From contig OU342806.1 in the NCBI GenBank assembly GCA_910591455.2, forward strand, positions 24,706,922 to 24,770,921: a stretch of 64,000 bases of DNA. The letters are read 5' to 3'. This stretch comes from Pholis gunnellus (lineage: Eukaryota > Chordata > Actinopteri > Perciformes > Pholidae). Position numbers and translations under genes: made by a program. This document shows, piece after piece, positions 46,001 through 53,982 of this stretch (its first letter is position 1; every line of letters begins with the position of its first letter). The notes below the pieces were generated by a model, which had not been told where the DNA came from, did no database searches, and worked only from the letters and a program-made list of their open reading frames with translations.

Positions 46001-49000
46001 TTATGCATCAATAATATAATTGTGCATTTTTCATGATGGGCCATTCTGCATATTTTAGTATACTTTGATGCTAATTATTTTGTACTTTTACTTGTAAAAG
46101 TACAGTATATTAACACTGTGGTATTACTATTTCAACATTTTAAGCAAATGTTCTACCACTGTCAAATTTTCATCTTTGCATAACGAATTTAAAAACAATC
46201 TTTCCTTTTAAGTACTCAGTTTGTATTGTACGTGAAGGCACATATCTTTTTCCTCATTCTGTAGATTTATTGTAAATTAACTCCCCAAAACCCTCTATTC
46301 TTGTTTATCTTCTCCGCAGATATCCCTGAACCTGTGGACCCTCAGATCTGTCAGGCCATGTGCGCCGTCATGAAGCTTTCCTTTGAAGAGGAGTACCGAC
46401 GCGCCATGAATGAATTAGGTACGTTTAAAACACCTACTGTTTTTTCGTTTATTCCCAAAAACATCAGTGACACATTTCGCTCAGAGGTTTGTGTGTTGTC
46501 TTCCAGGCGGCCTGCATGTCGTGTCCGATCTGATCCACCTGGACCACGACATGTACGGTATGCAGAACGACCCCATCAACATGGCTCTGCGCCGCTACGC
46601 GGGGATGGCTGTGACCAACCTCACCTTCGGAGACGTCGTCAACAAGGTACAGACTCACTGTGGCGGCTTTAACTGCCCTGCATGGATCAGTGGGCTGTGA
46701 TGTCTGACAGCTGGAGCGAGGGCATGGACAAAGTGTGGTGGAGAAAATATGTATCATTGAGCAAACTTTATTATCAACTTTATTGATCCCATGCATGGAA
46801 ATTAAGGTATAACAGCAGCATGAAAATATAAGAAAAGTAACCTAAAACCAGTGGTGGAATGTAACTTAATGCATTTATTCAAGACTGTTCACTATATTGA
46901 TGTACTTGTACTTAACATTTTAAGCTAATTTCTACTTCTACTCCACCATATATCACAGGGGAATATTTGTACTTGCTGTTACTTTTAAAGTAAACATTTC
47001 ACAAGGAAAACACATGAGTACTTTTATTTTTATTCATTTTGAAATTTTGAGATTTTATGTTTTTTTCCACGTATTATACTATGAATTGTTAAATATAGTG
47101 TAGTATAATTTGTTATGACTTCTTTTCAACAATCTATGCAATGTCTGTCTGTTTGACCTACACCTATTTCCCCTTCAGGCCACTCTGTGCTCAAAGAAGA
47201 GCTGTCTGCAGGCTCTGGTGGCCCAGCTGTCCTCTGACAGTGAGGAACTTCATCAGGTGGTCTCCAGCATCCTGAGGAACCTGTCCTGGAGGGCCGATAT
47301 CAGCAGCAAGACAGTCCTCAGAGACATTGGCTGCGTTTCTGCACTGATGACCTGTGCCCTACAGGCCACCAAGGTAACGCAAAACAAACCAGCCCACACA
47401 GAGGGAATTATGTGAGGATCTGTAAAACAGAAAAGGTTTTTTCCTTGGAAACATTGTATATTGTAGATGTTTTGCAAGATAAAGTACATACAACAACTGT
47501 GGCTGGTTTAAGATTTATTGGGAGAAATAGTTCTACATGATCATTATATATATCATTATATACAGATCAAATAGTCTGCTTTGGATACATCAATTAGTAT
47601 TTTTTATTAATTTATGTTCCTTTTTATACTATCTACAGTTAGCAGCCCGTTAGCTTATCTTACTCTAAAGAAGCAGGCGGAGACAGCTAGCCTGTCTCTG
47701 TCCAAAGGTAAAATAATCAACATACCAGCACCTCTAAAGCTTATATGTTATATTGCAATGGTTTAATCCATACAAAAAGTGTAAAAACAAGTTGGTTATG
47801 TGCAAGACTATTTCTTGGCTCTGAGCTGTTGTTAGGCAACCAGTGGAAGACTCTGGGAAGTTATTCGTCCCAGCCAAGAAATAGTCCGGCACACAACTTC
47901 CCATACAATGTTTCCATCACTTTTACACTCTTAGTAAGGATTCTTCTTTTTTTTGTATTGCTGGTTTTCCAGGAGTCGACCTTGAAGAGCCTCCTGAGTG
48001 CTCTATGGAATCTGTCGGCTCACAGCATCGACAACAAAGTGTCAATCTGTTCAGTGGACGGCGCTCTGGGCTTCCTGGTCAGCACGCTGACATACCGCTG
48101 TCAAACCAACTCGCTCGCCATTATCGAGAGCGGTGGAGGAATTCTTCGAAATGTGTCGAGTCTGGTCGCCACACGGGAAGACTACAGGTAGGTTTCTGCT
48201 ACTCAAACTGAAATTACATTGACATTGTTTGATAAAAAACTGTAAAACTCAAGGGCCACTTGCTAGCTTTTTCTGGAGCTTTCAAATACTTTTAATGGTC
48301 TTCACCAGCTGATCGGGTTTGTTCAGTTATCACAGCAATGCCTCAGTAATCTGCTAACTCCGAGAAAAGCTAGTAAATCAAACTTGAGTAAAGATGTTTT
48401 TTGTCATAATTGTTGGTTCTTTTGTTTTAACACAATTAAGAAATGTATTAAACTTGCTTTATAGGCAAGTCCTCAGGGACCACAACTGCCTCCAGACTCT
48501 GCTGCAGCACCTGCGATCCCACAGCCTGACCATAGTGAGCAACGCCTGCGGGACTCTCTGGAACCTTTCTGCCCGAAGTCCGAAAGACCAGGAGCTGCTG
48601 TGGGACCTTGGGGCAGTTAGCATGCTGCGCAACCTTATCCACTCCAAGCACAAAATGATAGCAATGGGCAGTGCCGCAGCTTTAAGGAATCTCCTCACCA
48701 ATCGACCCCTCAAATATAAGGACACTGCAGTCATATCCCCTGGCTCCTGCATGCCCTCACTCTATATGAGGAAACAGAAGGCTCTGGAGGCGGAGCTGGA
48801 CGCCAAACACCTGGCAGAGACTTTTGATACTCTTGAAAAACAGAGCCCCAAGCACCTGACCCTTAACAAGCCGCTACGACACATTGAGAGTCTGGCGAAG
48901 GATTACGCATCTGATTCTGGTTGTTTTGATGATGACGAGGCCCCAAATGTCTCCAGTAGCCTGGACACTGGGAGCTTTTCTATGCTGTCCATGTATCTTA

Positions 49001-52000
49001 CCAACTCTAACTTCCTTCAAAACCAACCACATAGGAGGAACACTGAACCTGAAAGAGACGTAGACATGCCTCAGATGGTCGAGAAGAGACTTGCTCCCGC
49101 TGACGATGTATCTGCCGCTGCAGAGAAGCTAGCAATAAAGATCACCAACACGGTAGCCAAGATTGACAGGTTAGTGGAGGACATCACTATGCACACATCC
49201 TCTGAGGACAGTTTTAGCCTCAGCTCTGAGGATCACCTGGCGGACTGGCCTTGCGGACTGGATGAACTCAATGAAGCCCGGGCAAAATCATGCTCCCCCT
49301 GCCGTCTATCTGACACAAGCAGCTTGGCCCACAGGGAACGCCTCAGTAGAGCCCACGCTCTCTTGCGCCTCAAAACTGCCCATACAAGTGTATCAACAGA
49401 CAGCCTAAACAGTGGAAGCACCAGTGATGGCTACTGCGGCAGCAAAGACCAGATGCGACCTGCTCCAAGAGCTATTATGATGCAACAACGACCCAATCAG
49501 CTTGATCTCAAGGTTGCTCATCAAGATTACCTTAATGTAAGACCTGCTGTTCTGACGGAGACGAACAAGCAAGATATTCCAGAGAGAGATACTGTGGACA
49601 ACAAAGATGTGAGAGATCAAGAGCTCAGCAGCACAGATGCAGAAAAGAACCAAGATCAACCTGTACAAACACCTGTCAGTGCATCAACTAAACTCTCCTC
49701 TGATGTCAGCATGACTTCAATTAAACTGTCTCCTTCTTATCAACAGGTCCCACTCATTCAGAGTGTCACCAAATTTGGTGTAGCAAAGACAGCCATCAAT
49801 GTCCAGGCTGCCCAAGCAATGAGGAGGCAAGCATGGGTACCTACTGTGATGACTGGGGGTAGTATTACAAAATTTTCTCCAATGACATCCACCAGAAGCC
49901 CAACTATCGGGTCGATGGAGACCGTCCAGAAATACTCAGTGGAGAACACCCCGATTTGCTTCTCCCGCTGCAGTTCACTGTCCTCCCTCTCTTCTGGCGA
50001 TGGAGCGCTGGATGGACAAAGTGAAAATGAGCTAGAGAGTGACTCGTCATTAGAAATAATTGAAGTGGAGGACGGAGAAGTGGTGAAGAGAGCTGAAGAG
50101 GATGAAACCTTGGAGGATCTGAGTGACAGCCAGCTGCTGATGACTGACTCAAAAACCTTCCCCAGCAAAGAGACCGATCCCATTGAGATTCCCTGTCCTG
50201 CCAAAAGGGAAAAGGTGTTCCTTAGAGGAGCTTCACCAGCCATACTTGAAGACAGATCTCCATCCAGCTCATCTGAGAACTACATCCACGACACACCCCT
50301 AGTAATGAGTCGCTGTAGCTCAGTCAGTTCACTGGGCAGCTTTGAGGCTTCCTCAATTGCCAGCTCAATCCAAAGTGATCCATGCAGTGAGATGAATGAT
50401 GGAACAATAAGCCCTAGTGATCTTCCCGACAGCCCAGGTCAAACCATGCCTCCTAGTCGAAGTAAAACTCCATGCTGCATTGAATCAAATGGACCAGAAA
50501 CACAGGCTACAGGAATAGCGGGCCAATGGGAAAGTAGTCTGCGAACGTTCATGGAGATTGCAGACTCCAAAGAGAGATTTAACCTTCCTCCTGACCTGGA
50601 CACTATGATCTACTTCACTGTGGAAAAGCCCAGTGAGAACTTCTCTTGTGCGTCGAGCTTAAGTGCTCTGCCTCTTCACGAACACTACATACAAAAAGAC
50701 GTGGAGCTGAAATTGACCCCCCTACTCCAGCAAAATGACAGAAATCTTCCTTTCCCTGATGAGGATGAGCAAGGATTCGACCATTGTGAGAGATATAGTG
50801 AGGGCAATTCTGACGATGACATAGAAATCTTAAAGGAATGCATCAACTCAGCAATGCCCTCCAAGTTCCGAAAAGTAAGATCTTCCCTGATGACAACCAT
50901 CCCTCCTCATATTCTCAATTCCCAGATCCGAAAACAGATACATCTTCCAATGTACATGATGCTTCCAAATGGCAAGTCCCAGATGTGTCCTGGTAGGAGA
51001 ATTGTCATTCCACAAAATGACTTTAAATGTGATGATTCATCCCTCACTGATTCTGCAGAAGGTACACCAGTCAACTTCTCCAGCACAACATCGCTAAGTG
51101 ACGAAACACTTCAGTATCCAGTGAAGGAGAGGGGCGCTAAAGACTGCACAGCAAAAGGTATGAACAAACAGGGATTGCTCAACGATGAGGCAAAGAGGAT
51201 AGAAGACTTGAGGATATTCTCACACTTCCATAAACCCAACAGAATAAACTACCCACCTGAGATACAAATGAACCGAACAACCAAACATATCATTCCCACT
51301 CAGAGGGTGCTTATGCAGAGCAAAGAGGTAGCCGATAGAGTGGCAAAGCAAAGAAATCGTGATCAGTCTCCTAACCAACAAAAGAAGAGGCAAGGTCAAG
51401 GGCCAGTCAGGAAACTGGATCTGCCCGTTATTAAGCAAAACACAGAAAGTAATCTTAATGTGGGATCACAAAAAGGTAAAACAGTCTACCGACAAACAAC
51501 ACATTCTTCAGAGGACAGTAACAGCTTCTCTGCTGACAAAAATGAAGTAATGAAACGAACAAGTAGAAAACAGATCAGGGAAGCAAATAGAAATACTCTT
51601 TCCCGGAGCATGATAAATATTGGCAGAATTGATAATTCACAAGCAATGCCCAGAGGACTTCACAGGATAAAACAGAATCTAATGAAGGATGAATCCCTGG
51701 CATGTTACTCACTCAGCTCCTCACTTAGTTCACTGAGTGATGCAGAGTTTGAGGATCATCAATCAAGAGCCCAGCAAATTTGGTACAAAAACAGACACAA
51801 CAAAACACTGAATATGATGAAACAAACAAAGTTTATGAACATTCACAGCCAATATGAAGAGCCAAGCTCACCAAGCTCCGTCAGCATGGATTCGGAGGAT
51901 GACCTCCTTCAGAAATGCATAACATCTGCCATGCCCAAGCAGAGAAGGAAGCTTGCTGCAAGGAAGAAGAAAGCAGAAAATACTCAAAAACAAAAGGCCT

Positions 52001-53982
52001 CTGATGGGTGGAATGAGGAAATGGATAGTGATGACACAGCATGGGATAAAGATTCAGACCTCAATAGTGTTGAATGGAGAGCCATACAAGAAGGTGCTAA
52101 TTGTGTTGTCACTGGACTGCAGGCATCAAAGTCTCAGGACCCATCCTCTGAAGAGACTGAATCAGTCATGTCATTCATGTCAACATCCAGCTTTACACCT
52201 AAAGAAAGGAAGTTTGCTAAAGACAAAAAGGCAAATAAACCTCTAGACTTTGCACAGCGCAAGCCAGTTCCAAATTTACCAATGGTTTTTAGAGGCAGGA
52301 CAGTGATCTATACGCCGAAAAAAGAAACAGCTCCATCACAAATACCTCCACCCAGAAAAGTTGCTCCAAAGAATCCAAACCTGGCTCAGCACAGATCAAA
52401 GAGCCTTCACCGATTAGGTTACCCGCAGGACATTGAACTGTCTTTGCCAAAGAGGAGCTCTACTCCACCTCCAAGGCTACCAAAAAGTTCATCCTCTGGA
52501 TCATCGCAAAGCTCTACAACATCCAAACAGTCGCAGAAGAAGATAACATCCCCGACTCAGACAAATAAATCCATCCAGAAAAAGAATGCCTCACCACCTA
52601 GTAGCCCGCCAGCTAGTAGTCCCCCGGAGAGAAAAGGACGCTCTCCCGTTGTGAATCAAAATGAAAAGTCCCCACCCCCTAAAACTCAAAAGTCACCTGT
52701 CCGAATCCCTTTTATGCAAAATTCAGTCAGGCCCAGAGCTCTGTCACCTCTGGTAACTAACCAAACAACCACCAGACAAACCAATCAGGTCAACGGGAAA
52801 AGGGTCCCCCCGGCCAATCGATTTGGACTGGTCAGGATGACTTCTGTCCATTCAAGTAGTGGCGAGTCTGAGCGCAATGGATTCTTGAGACAGCTGACTT
52901 TCATTAAGGAATCACAAACTGTGCTGAGAAGGGATGGCTCTGCACGCAACATGCCTGGATCTCAGAATGGATCGCCCCAGAGAGCAGTTCCTGGAGCTTC
53001 AGCTGTCTTCCTTTGCTCATCACGCTGTCAGGAACTTAAGGTAACTGCACAAACCCAGAGAAGGGTGCAAGTAAAAAGTCCAAGGCAAACACAGCAAGTC
53101 CAGAGGCCAGACCGCGGCGTTCAAAAGCCGACGACAACCCTCTCCAGAGCAACCTCCAGTGAAAGGGACCTATCTGCAAGACGCACACACAGGAGAACTA
53201 GCTCTGAAAGCCCCTGCAGGGTGGCTGAGCGAAACGGGCATACCAGGGTGTCTGGACCCAGGCAGCAACAAGACAAAGACAACTTTAAACGTCACTCCTC
53301 ATCACCAAGCATTAACATACTGAGCCGAGTGACCAGCCGTTCCTCCCTTCGTTCGTCTTCATCCGATTCAAGTGGAAGAGCAAAGAGCGAAGATGATACA
53401 AAGAAGAAAGGGCACCGGTCTGCATCACGGCTAAATGACAGAGTTACATGGAGGAGGATCAGGGATGAAGATGTACCTCAGATCTTGAAAAGCACTCTGC
53501 CAGCCAATGCATTACCTCTGGTGCCTTCTCCTGACGGGGAACAGCCAAAGTCACCAGCTCTTCCAGGAAAACTACCAACCATTCTACTTGCATCACGCAA
53601 GACAAGTGATGCGACAGTCCAGACAGAAGATTTTTCGAATAACAAGACCACCTCGAGCACCTCTCCAACAGTTGAAACAACTCGGGTGATCTCAGAGGAA
53701 GTTGCACGATTTGCGCTACTCAGAAAGATAAGTGCTACCTCTGGGAGTAACCTACAAGATGGAGATTCAGACATCTTACTTAAGAGTCACAGCACTGTCT
53801 CCACAGGTACGTCAGACATCCACGTGGGTGGAGCTGTCCATTTCCGCCAAGGATCCCCTAGCAAGGCTGCCCGAATCACTCCATTTAATTACACCCCAAG
53901 CCCCATTTCCTGTAGCCTGCAAGACACACAGAGCCAAGAAGCTCCAACCAATGAAAAGTCAGGGGGGAAAAGTGAGTCGTAG
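25671..53982 (+). CDS. apc2: APC2, adenomatous polyposis coli protein 2 (13 coding exons, introns included in span)
   Basis: APC2 is a large cytoplasmic scaffold that binds beta-catenin, axin, microtubules and actin, restrains Wnt signalling and guides axons and migrating neurons. Joining the thirteen exons listed below gives one frame of 2,501 codons (human APC2 is about 2,300). An N-terminal coiled coil spans residues 1-80, followed by a second conserved helical segment (about 184-279) and armadillo repeats (about 313-745). Five 20-residue repeats begin near 1153, 1269, 1381, 1526 and 1737. SAMP motifs lie at about 1458 and 1817. The Ser/Arg-rich basic tail contains WRRIRDEDVPQILKSTLP near 2325 and ends FNYTPSP...GGKSES. 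No 15-residue beta-catenin repeats are seen, as expected for APC2 rather than APC. The segments MEERFGTSDEMVQR and RQVLRDHNCLQTLLQHL fit APC2, not APC. The start ATG has a strong context (AAGATGG). The adjacent c19orf25 confirms synteny. Confidence 0.97.
25838..27572. repeat. 33-bp minisatellite (VNTR) in apc2 intron 1
   Basis: More than 45 units resemble ACACTACCATCACCAACAAC + ACCAACCACAGTA (33 bp), with single-base variants (ACACCACC, ATCATCGCC) and occasional 18-bp short units. The unit is a multiple of three and free of stops, so the plus strand encodes TTPTTVTLPSP repeats in frame with apc2 exon 1. Two minus-strand frames of 625 and 457 codons are also open. It begins about 26 bp after the exon 1 donor. 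Most likely it is a non-coding intronic VNTR. Confidence 0.95.
28902..28964. repeat. Long hairpin: perfect 23-bp arms
   Basis: The arm at 28,906-28,928 (starts TAATGTCTGTACAGTC) is the exact reverse complement of 28,938-28,960. A 9-nt loop (ACAAGACAG) separates them. Four further pairs with one U-G wobble extend the stem to 27 bp. It lies inside apc2 intron 1 and would be transcribed with apc2. It could be a small foldback element or a miRNA-like hairpin, though the perfect arms favour recent inversion. Confidence 0.9.
29372..29462 (+). CDS. apc2: apc2 coding exon 2
   Basis: EVLKQLQSKLEQEAGTLASS...LHQLK continues the N-terminal coiled coil (residues 48-77). The acceptor is TTTGTGATGCAG and the donor AAG|GTCGGT, ending in phase 1. 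The 91-nt length keeps frame only with exon 3. Confidence 0.95.
29838..30080. repeat. GGAA-rich polypurine stretch in apc2 intron 2
   Basis: Degenerate GGAA/GGAAGGAA units run for about 240 bp with almost no pyrimidines. The minus-strand frames across it (Phe/Leu/Ser-rich) are artefacts. Confidence 0.9.
30136..30454 (+). CDS. apc2: apc2 coding exon 3
   Basis: Encodes about residues 78-183, starting ELHMDLTNYYELKHQP (compare LQMDITSLYNLKFQP in human APC2). A poorly conserved Gly/Pro/Ser-rich linker follows and the exon ends HHQEELYKE. The acceptor is CCCCCCTTAG and the donor GAGAG|GTGAGA, phase 2. The linker differs between species, so only the exon ends are well supported by similarity. Confidence 0.93.
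31227..31335 (+). CDS. apc2: apc2 coding exon 4
   Basis: Encodes RNLLLGEIDREERERCWYFS and QLEELSQRLAQLPRIDT (residues 184-220). The donor is ACACG|GTGAGA in phase 0, and a CA microsatellite starts 12 nt later (31,348-31,378). Human APC2 has about five further residues (QFSMQ) at this junction that are absent here. Confidence 0.93.
31430..32560 (+). mobile_element. AGTAC-rich teleost repeat, long copy split by an insertion
   Basis: The left part (31,430-31,778) and right part (32,211-32,560) carry successive landmarks of one repeat: GAGTATTTCCATTTTCCG, CAGAGGGAAACAGTG, GGGCCATTCTGCATAA and TTTGGTACTTTAAGTACATT. The order matches the uninterrupted copy at 39,900-40,165. The 432-bp break is described separately. 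Lies in apc2 intron 4. Confidence 0.6.
31779..32210. mobile_element. Candidate solo LTR inserted in a dispersed repeat
   Basis: The 432-bp insertion begins TGTTAGGAAAAATTCACTCG and ends GACTCGAACA, i.e. TG...CA as in LTRs. It is flanked by TTAAC and TTAAT (4 of 5 matching), a plausible decayed target-site duplication. It interrupts a repeat whose two halves align across it. No internal coding region is present. Confidence 0.5.
32913..33014 (+). CDS. apc2: apc2 coding exon 5
   Basis: MDMIRQQLEFEGQRVRSVME plus ERFGTSDEMVQRTQ is almost identical to the APC2-specific segment (residues 221-254). It is 102 nt and phase 0 at both ends, between TTCTCTGCAG and CACAG|GTGAGG. Confidence 0.96.
33239..33313 (+). 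CDS. apc2: apc2 coding exon 6
   Basis: IRVARLEQLEKELQEARGNQ plus ETQLQ (residues 255-279). It is 75 nt and phase 0 at both ends, with acceptor TGTTGCAG and donor CAG|GTAAGA. The following intron 6 (33,314-44,369) houses the antisense PRY-SPRY gene. Confidence 0.94.
34000..34225 (+). mobile_element. Dispersed teleost repeat containing a pseudo-start
   Basis: 'CCAAGATGGCGACGGCGGAA', 'GGCAGTCCACAAACCAATGG' and 'GGGACGTCACAATGACTACG' match a very common fish dispersed repeat. The ATG at 34,123 would give only 12 codons. The repeat lies just downstream of the PRY-SPRY gene's stop. Confidence 0.6.
34251..34807 (-). CDS. Nested gene exon 5: PRY-SPRY domain
   Basis: The last exon begins after TTTCGTCCATCAG. 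With the preceding exon's final T it reads N-F-A-C-Y-L-T-L-D, the normal start of a PRY subdomain. The stop TAG is at 34,253-34,251. All expected B30.2 blocks are present and uninterrupted. Confidence 0.88.
34251..38610 (-). CDS. PRY-SPRY (B30.2) protein gene nested antisense in apc2 intron 6 (5 exons, introns included in span)
   Basis: I cannot give a family name beyond the domain. Five exons (38,593-38,610; 36,511-37,375; 35,340-35,577; 35,218-35,255; 34,251-34,807) join with matching phases into 1,716 nt, i.e. 571 residues. Residues 7-294 are hydrophilic and probably helical, with an imperfect repeat (KEDFSQFKEEVFKVF, KEDLSQLKEDVTSIF, NFKDDLFNVF). Residues 295-373 contain a Glu/Gln low-complexity run. 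Residues 388-571 are a PRY-SPRY domain: ACYLTLDPNTANSELHLTD, SVYWEVEW and LYPAFWVW. B30.2 domains bind proteins, and in fish are abundant in TRIM and NLR-like immune proteins. No RING or B-box is present. The ATG context (AACATGG) is good. A possible poly-A signal lies at 33,702-33,697. Exon 2's acceptor is the weakest point. Confidence 0.75.
35218..35255 (-). CDS. Nested gene exon 4
   Basis: A 38-nt exon encodes R-D-Q-L-G-R-D-S-W-M-E-K-N between acceptor TCTGTTCTTTTAG and donor AACT|GTAAGC. Entry in phase 2 and exit in phase 1 match both neighbours exactly, which supports so small an exon. Confidence 0.72.
35340..35577 (-). CDS. Nested gene exon 3
   Basis: Encodes AEQRSESEEGSDNSVVSAED, then an E/Q/K low-complexity run and KASETLLWESLSSGINLFSL RNPNKDNM. 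The acceptor is CAATTCTACAG and the donor ATGAG|GTGAGT. The Glu/Gln run is built from GAA/GAG and CAA repeats and may vary in length. Confidence 0.75.
36511..37375 (-). CDS. Nested gene exon 2
   Basis: This 865-nt exon encodes GLSELSNNTNKQ through DGTIPTSQA, with three related KED-x-SQ-x-KE(D/E)V-x3-F segments. The donor GCAG|GTAGGC ends it in phase 1. The acceptor used here (ATAATACAG at 37,376) has a weak pyrimidine tract. An in-frame alternative (TCTTCACAG, about 63 nt further in) is possible, and upstream sequence also stays open. Confidence 0.65.
38045..38235. repeat. 24/25-bp minisatellite (GTTAGCATTGTGAGCATGTTAACAT type)
   Basis: About seven units of TTAGCATTGTGAGCATGTTAACATG, some shortened to GAGCATGTTAACATG. 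Lies in intron 1 of the nested gene (also apc2 intron 6). Confidence 0.93.
38593..38610 (-). CDS. Nested gene exon 1 (start)
   Basis: ATG-GAG-ACT-GAA-GCA-GCT (METEAA) is followed directly by GTAAGT, a perfect donor in phase 0. The upstream minus strand has a TATTTTTAAA box-like sequence at about 38,885, roughly 270 bp before the ATG. Confidence 0.6.
39900..40165 (+). repeat. AGTAC-rich teleost repeat, uninterrupted copy
   Basis: Carries the order GCAACATTAAAGCGATGAAC, GACCATTCTGCATG, TTTTGTACTTTAAGTATATT, TAAAGTAAAAGATCTAAGTA, CTTCTTCCATTG. It serves as the intact reference for the interrupted copy at 31,430-32,560. Confidence 0.6.
40676..40735. repeat. CCT / CCCCCT simple repeat
   Basis: About 60 bp of CTCCTC then CTCCCC hexamers. 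The minus-strand Glu/Gly frame over it is an artefact. Confidence 0.95.
41535..41672. repeat. ATT trinucleotide-rich stretch
   Basis: Imperfect TTATTA repeats run for about 135 bp with ACT interruptions. Confidence 0.95.
42520..42690 (+). mobile_element. Dispersed repeat ('ATCAGCTTTATTGGCCATGT')
   Basis: ATCAGCTTTATTGGCCATGT followed by CATACAAGGAATTTGACTCC is a well-known multicopy sequence of fish genomes, probably the 3' part of a LINE. Class not proven here. Confidence 0.55.
42990..43069. repeat. CA microsatellite with CAGA interruptions
   Basis: About 40 CA units with ACAGACAG interruptions near the 3' end. Confidence 0.96.
43144..43157. promoter_or_regulatory. Perfect RFX X-box in apc2 intron 6
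   Basis: GTCACCATGGCAAC is the textbook X-box with AT spacer. It lies about 75 bp after the CA repeat and 1.2 kb before exon 7. Confidence 0.6.
43872..43913. repeat. 42-nt near-perfect palindrome
   Basis: AGCCAGACCTGTCACCACAG, a TG centre, and the reverse complement with one mismatch. The following GGCTATGCGAGACTTCTG resembles a fish DNA-transposon end, so this may be a small foldback element. Confidence 0.85.
44370..44468 (+). CDS. apc2: apc2 coding exon 7
   Basis: LCGAEKPPAGEPDNN...STDGGSK (residues 280-312) is a disordered linker before the armadillo domain. It is 99 nt and phase 0 at both ends, so skipping would keep the frame. The acceptor is TATGTGCAG, preceded by nine TG units instead of a pyrimidine tract. 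The donor is AAG|GTAACA. The join SK|VEMVFWLLSML matches human SKVEVVFWLLSML. Confidence 0.9.
44536..44723. repeat. About 29-bp AT-rich minisatellite in apc2 intron 7
   Basis: Five to six units of GTTAACATTATTACTAATAT + ATTACTATT, nearly identical to each other. Confidence 0.93.
45354..45756 (+). CDS. apc2: apc2 coding exon 8 (start of armadillo domain)
   Basis: Encodes VEMVFWLLSMLANRDKEEMS...QDSCIAMRKSGCVPLLVQIL, a Gly/Ala-rich loop (VGGGGGETAAGGAPTG), then ASAALHNIIYSQQDEGQSRR and EMRVLHMLEQVRTY (residues 313-446). It is strikingly GC-rich relative to flanking introns. The acceptor is CCTCCCATCAG and the donor CACCG|GTGAGT, phase 1. Confidence 0.97.
45790..46170 (+). repeat. AGTAC-rich repeat copy in apc2 intron 8
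   Basis: CTACTCCTCTACATCTCAGA, TATTTACTGCACTACATTTG, GGGCCATTCTGCATATTTTA and TTTTGTACTTTTACTTGTAA recur in the same order as the other copies. Confidence 0.6.
46320..46418 (+). CDS. apc2: apc2 coding exon 9
   Basis: (D)IPEPVDPQICQAMCAVMKLS then FEEEYRRAMNEL (residues 447-479), armadillo domain. The acceptor is TCTTCTCCGCAG and the donor TTAG|GTACGT. The next intron is only 88 bp. Confidence 0.96.
46507..46646 (+). CDS. apc2: apc2 coding exon 10
   Basis: GGLHVVSDLIHLDHDMYGMQ then NDPINMALRRYAGMAVTNLT and FGDVVNK (residues 480-526), armadillo repeat. The acceptor is TGTCTTCCAG and the donor AACAAG|GTACAG, phase 0. Confidence 0.97.
46750..47010. repeat. Repeat fragments in apc2 intron 10
   Basis: ATCAACTTTATTGATCCCAT (46,773) is a common fish repeat tail. 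A further AGTAC-type copy follows from 46,850 (GTGGTGGAATGTAACTTAAT, CTACTTCTACTCCACCATAT). Confidence 0.5.
47179..47373 (+). CDS. apc2: apc2 coding exon 11
   Basis: ATLCSKKSCLQALVAQLSSD, SEELHQVVSSILRNLSWRAD and ISSKTVLRDIGCVSALMTCA LQATK (residues 527-591), armadillo repeats. It is 195 nt and phase 0 at both ends, between TCCCCTTCAG and AAG|GTAACG. Confidence 0.97.
47640..47945. mobile_element. Foldback MITE-like element in apc2 intron 11
   Basis: AGACTATTTCTTGGCT (47,805-47,820) and AGCCAAGAAATAGTCC (47,872-47,887) are inverted. Outer arms (AGTGTAAAA at about 47,778; TTTTACACT at about 47,921) are inverted too. The upstream part (TAGCCTGTCTCTGTCCAAAG, CCAGCACCTCTAAAGC) matches a familiar teleost foldback repeat. 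It ends about 45 bp before exon 12. Confidence 0.65.
47973..48187 (+). CDS. apc2: apc2 coding exon 12
   Basis: ESTLKSLLSALWNLSAHSID then NKVSICSVDGALGFLVSTLT and SLAIIESGGGILRNVSSLVA TREDY (residues 592-662), armadillo repeats. The acceptor is TGGTTTTCCAG and the donor TACAG|GTAGGT, phase 2. Confidence 0.97.
48465..53982 (+). CDS. apc2: apc2 coding exon 13 (terminal 5.5-kb exon)
   Basis: Starts after GCTTTATAG, completes the split Arg codon and continues QVLRDHNCLQTLLQHLRSHS. It covers the last armadillo repeats, the conserved DYASDSGCFDDDEAP motif, the 20-residue repeats (ENTPICFSRCSSLSSLSS; HDTPLVMSRCSSVSSLGS; KPSENFSCASSLSALPL; EGTPVNFSSTTSLSDETLQ; DESLACYSLSSSLSSLS) and two SAMP motifs (CINSAMP, CITSAMP). 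A Ser/Pro/Arg-rich tail and stop TAG (53,980-53,982) complete it. A huge single last exon is typical of APC genes. No frameshift or internal stop is seen. Confidence 0.98.

Noticed and set aside
46301..46672. Continuous frame across apc2 exon 9 and the 88-bp intron
   Set aside because: The intron has good GT-AG ends and its removal restores the conserved ELGGLHVV junction; the read-through leaves the armadillo frame.
49758..50243. 161-codon minus-strand frame inside apc2 exon 13
   Set aside because: Shadow of the conserved plus-strand coding sequence; no independent evidence.
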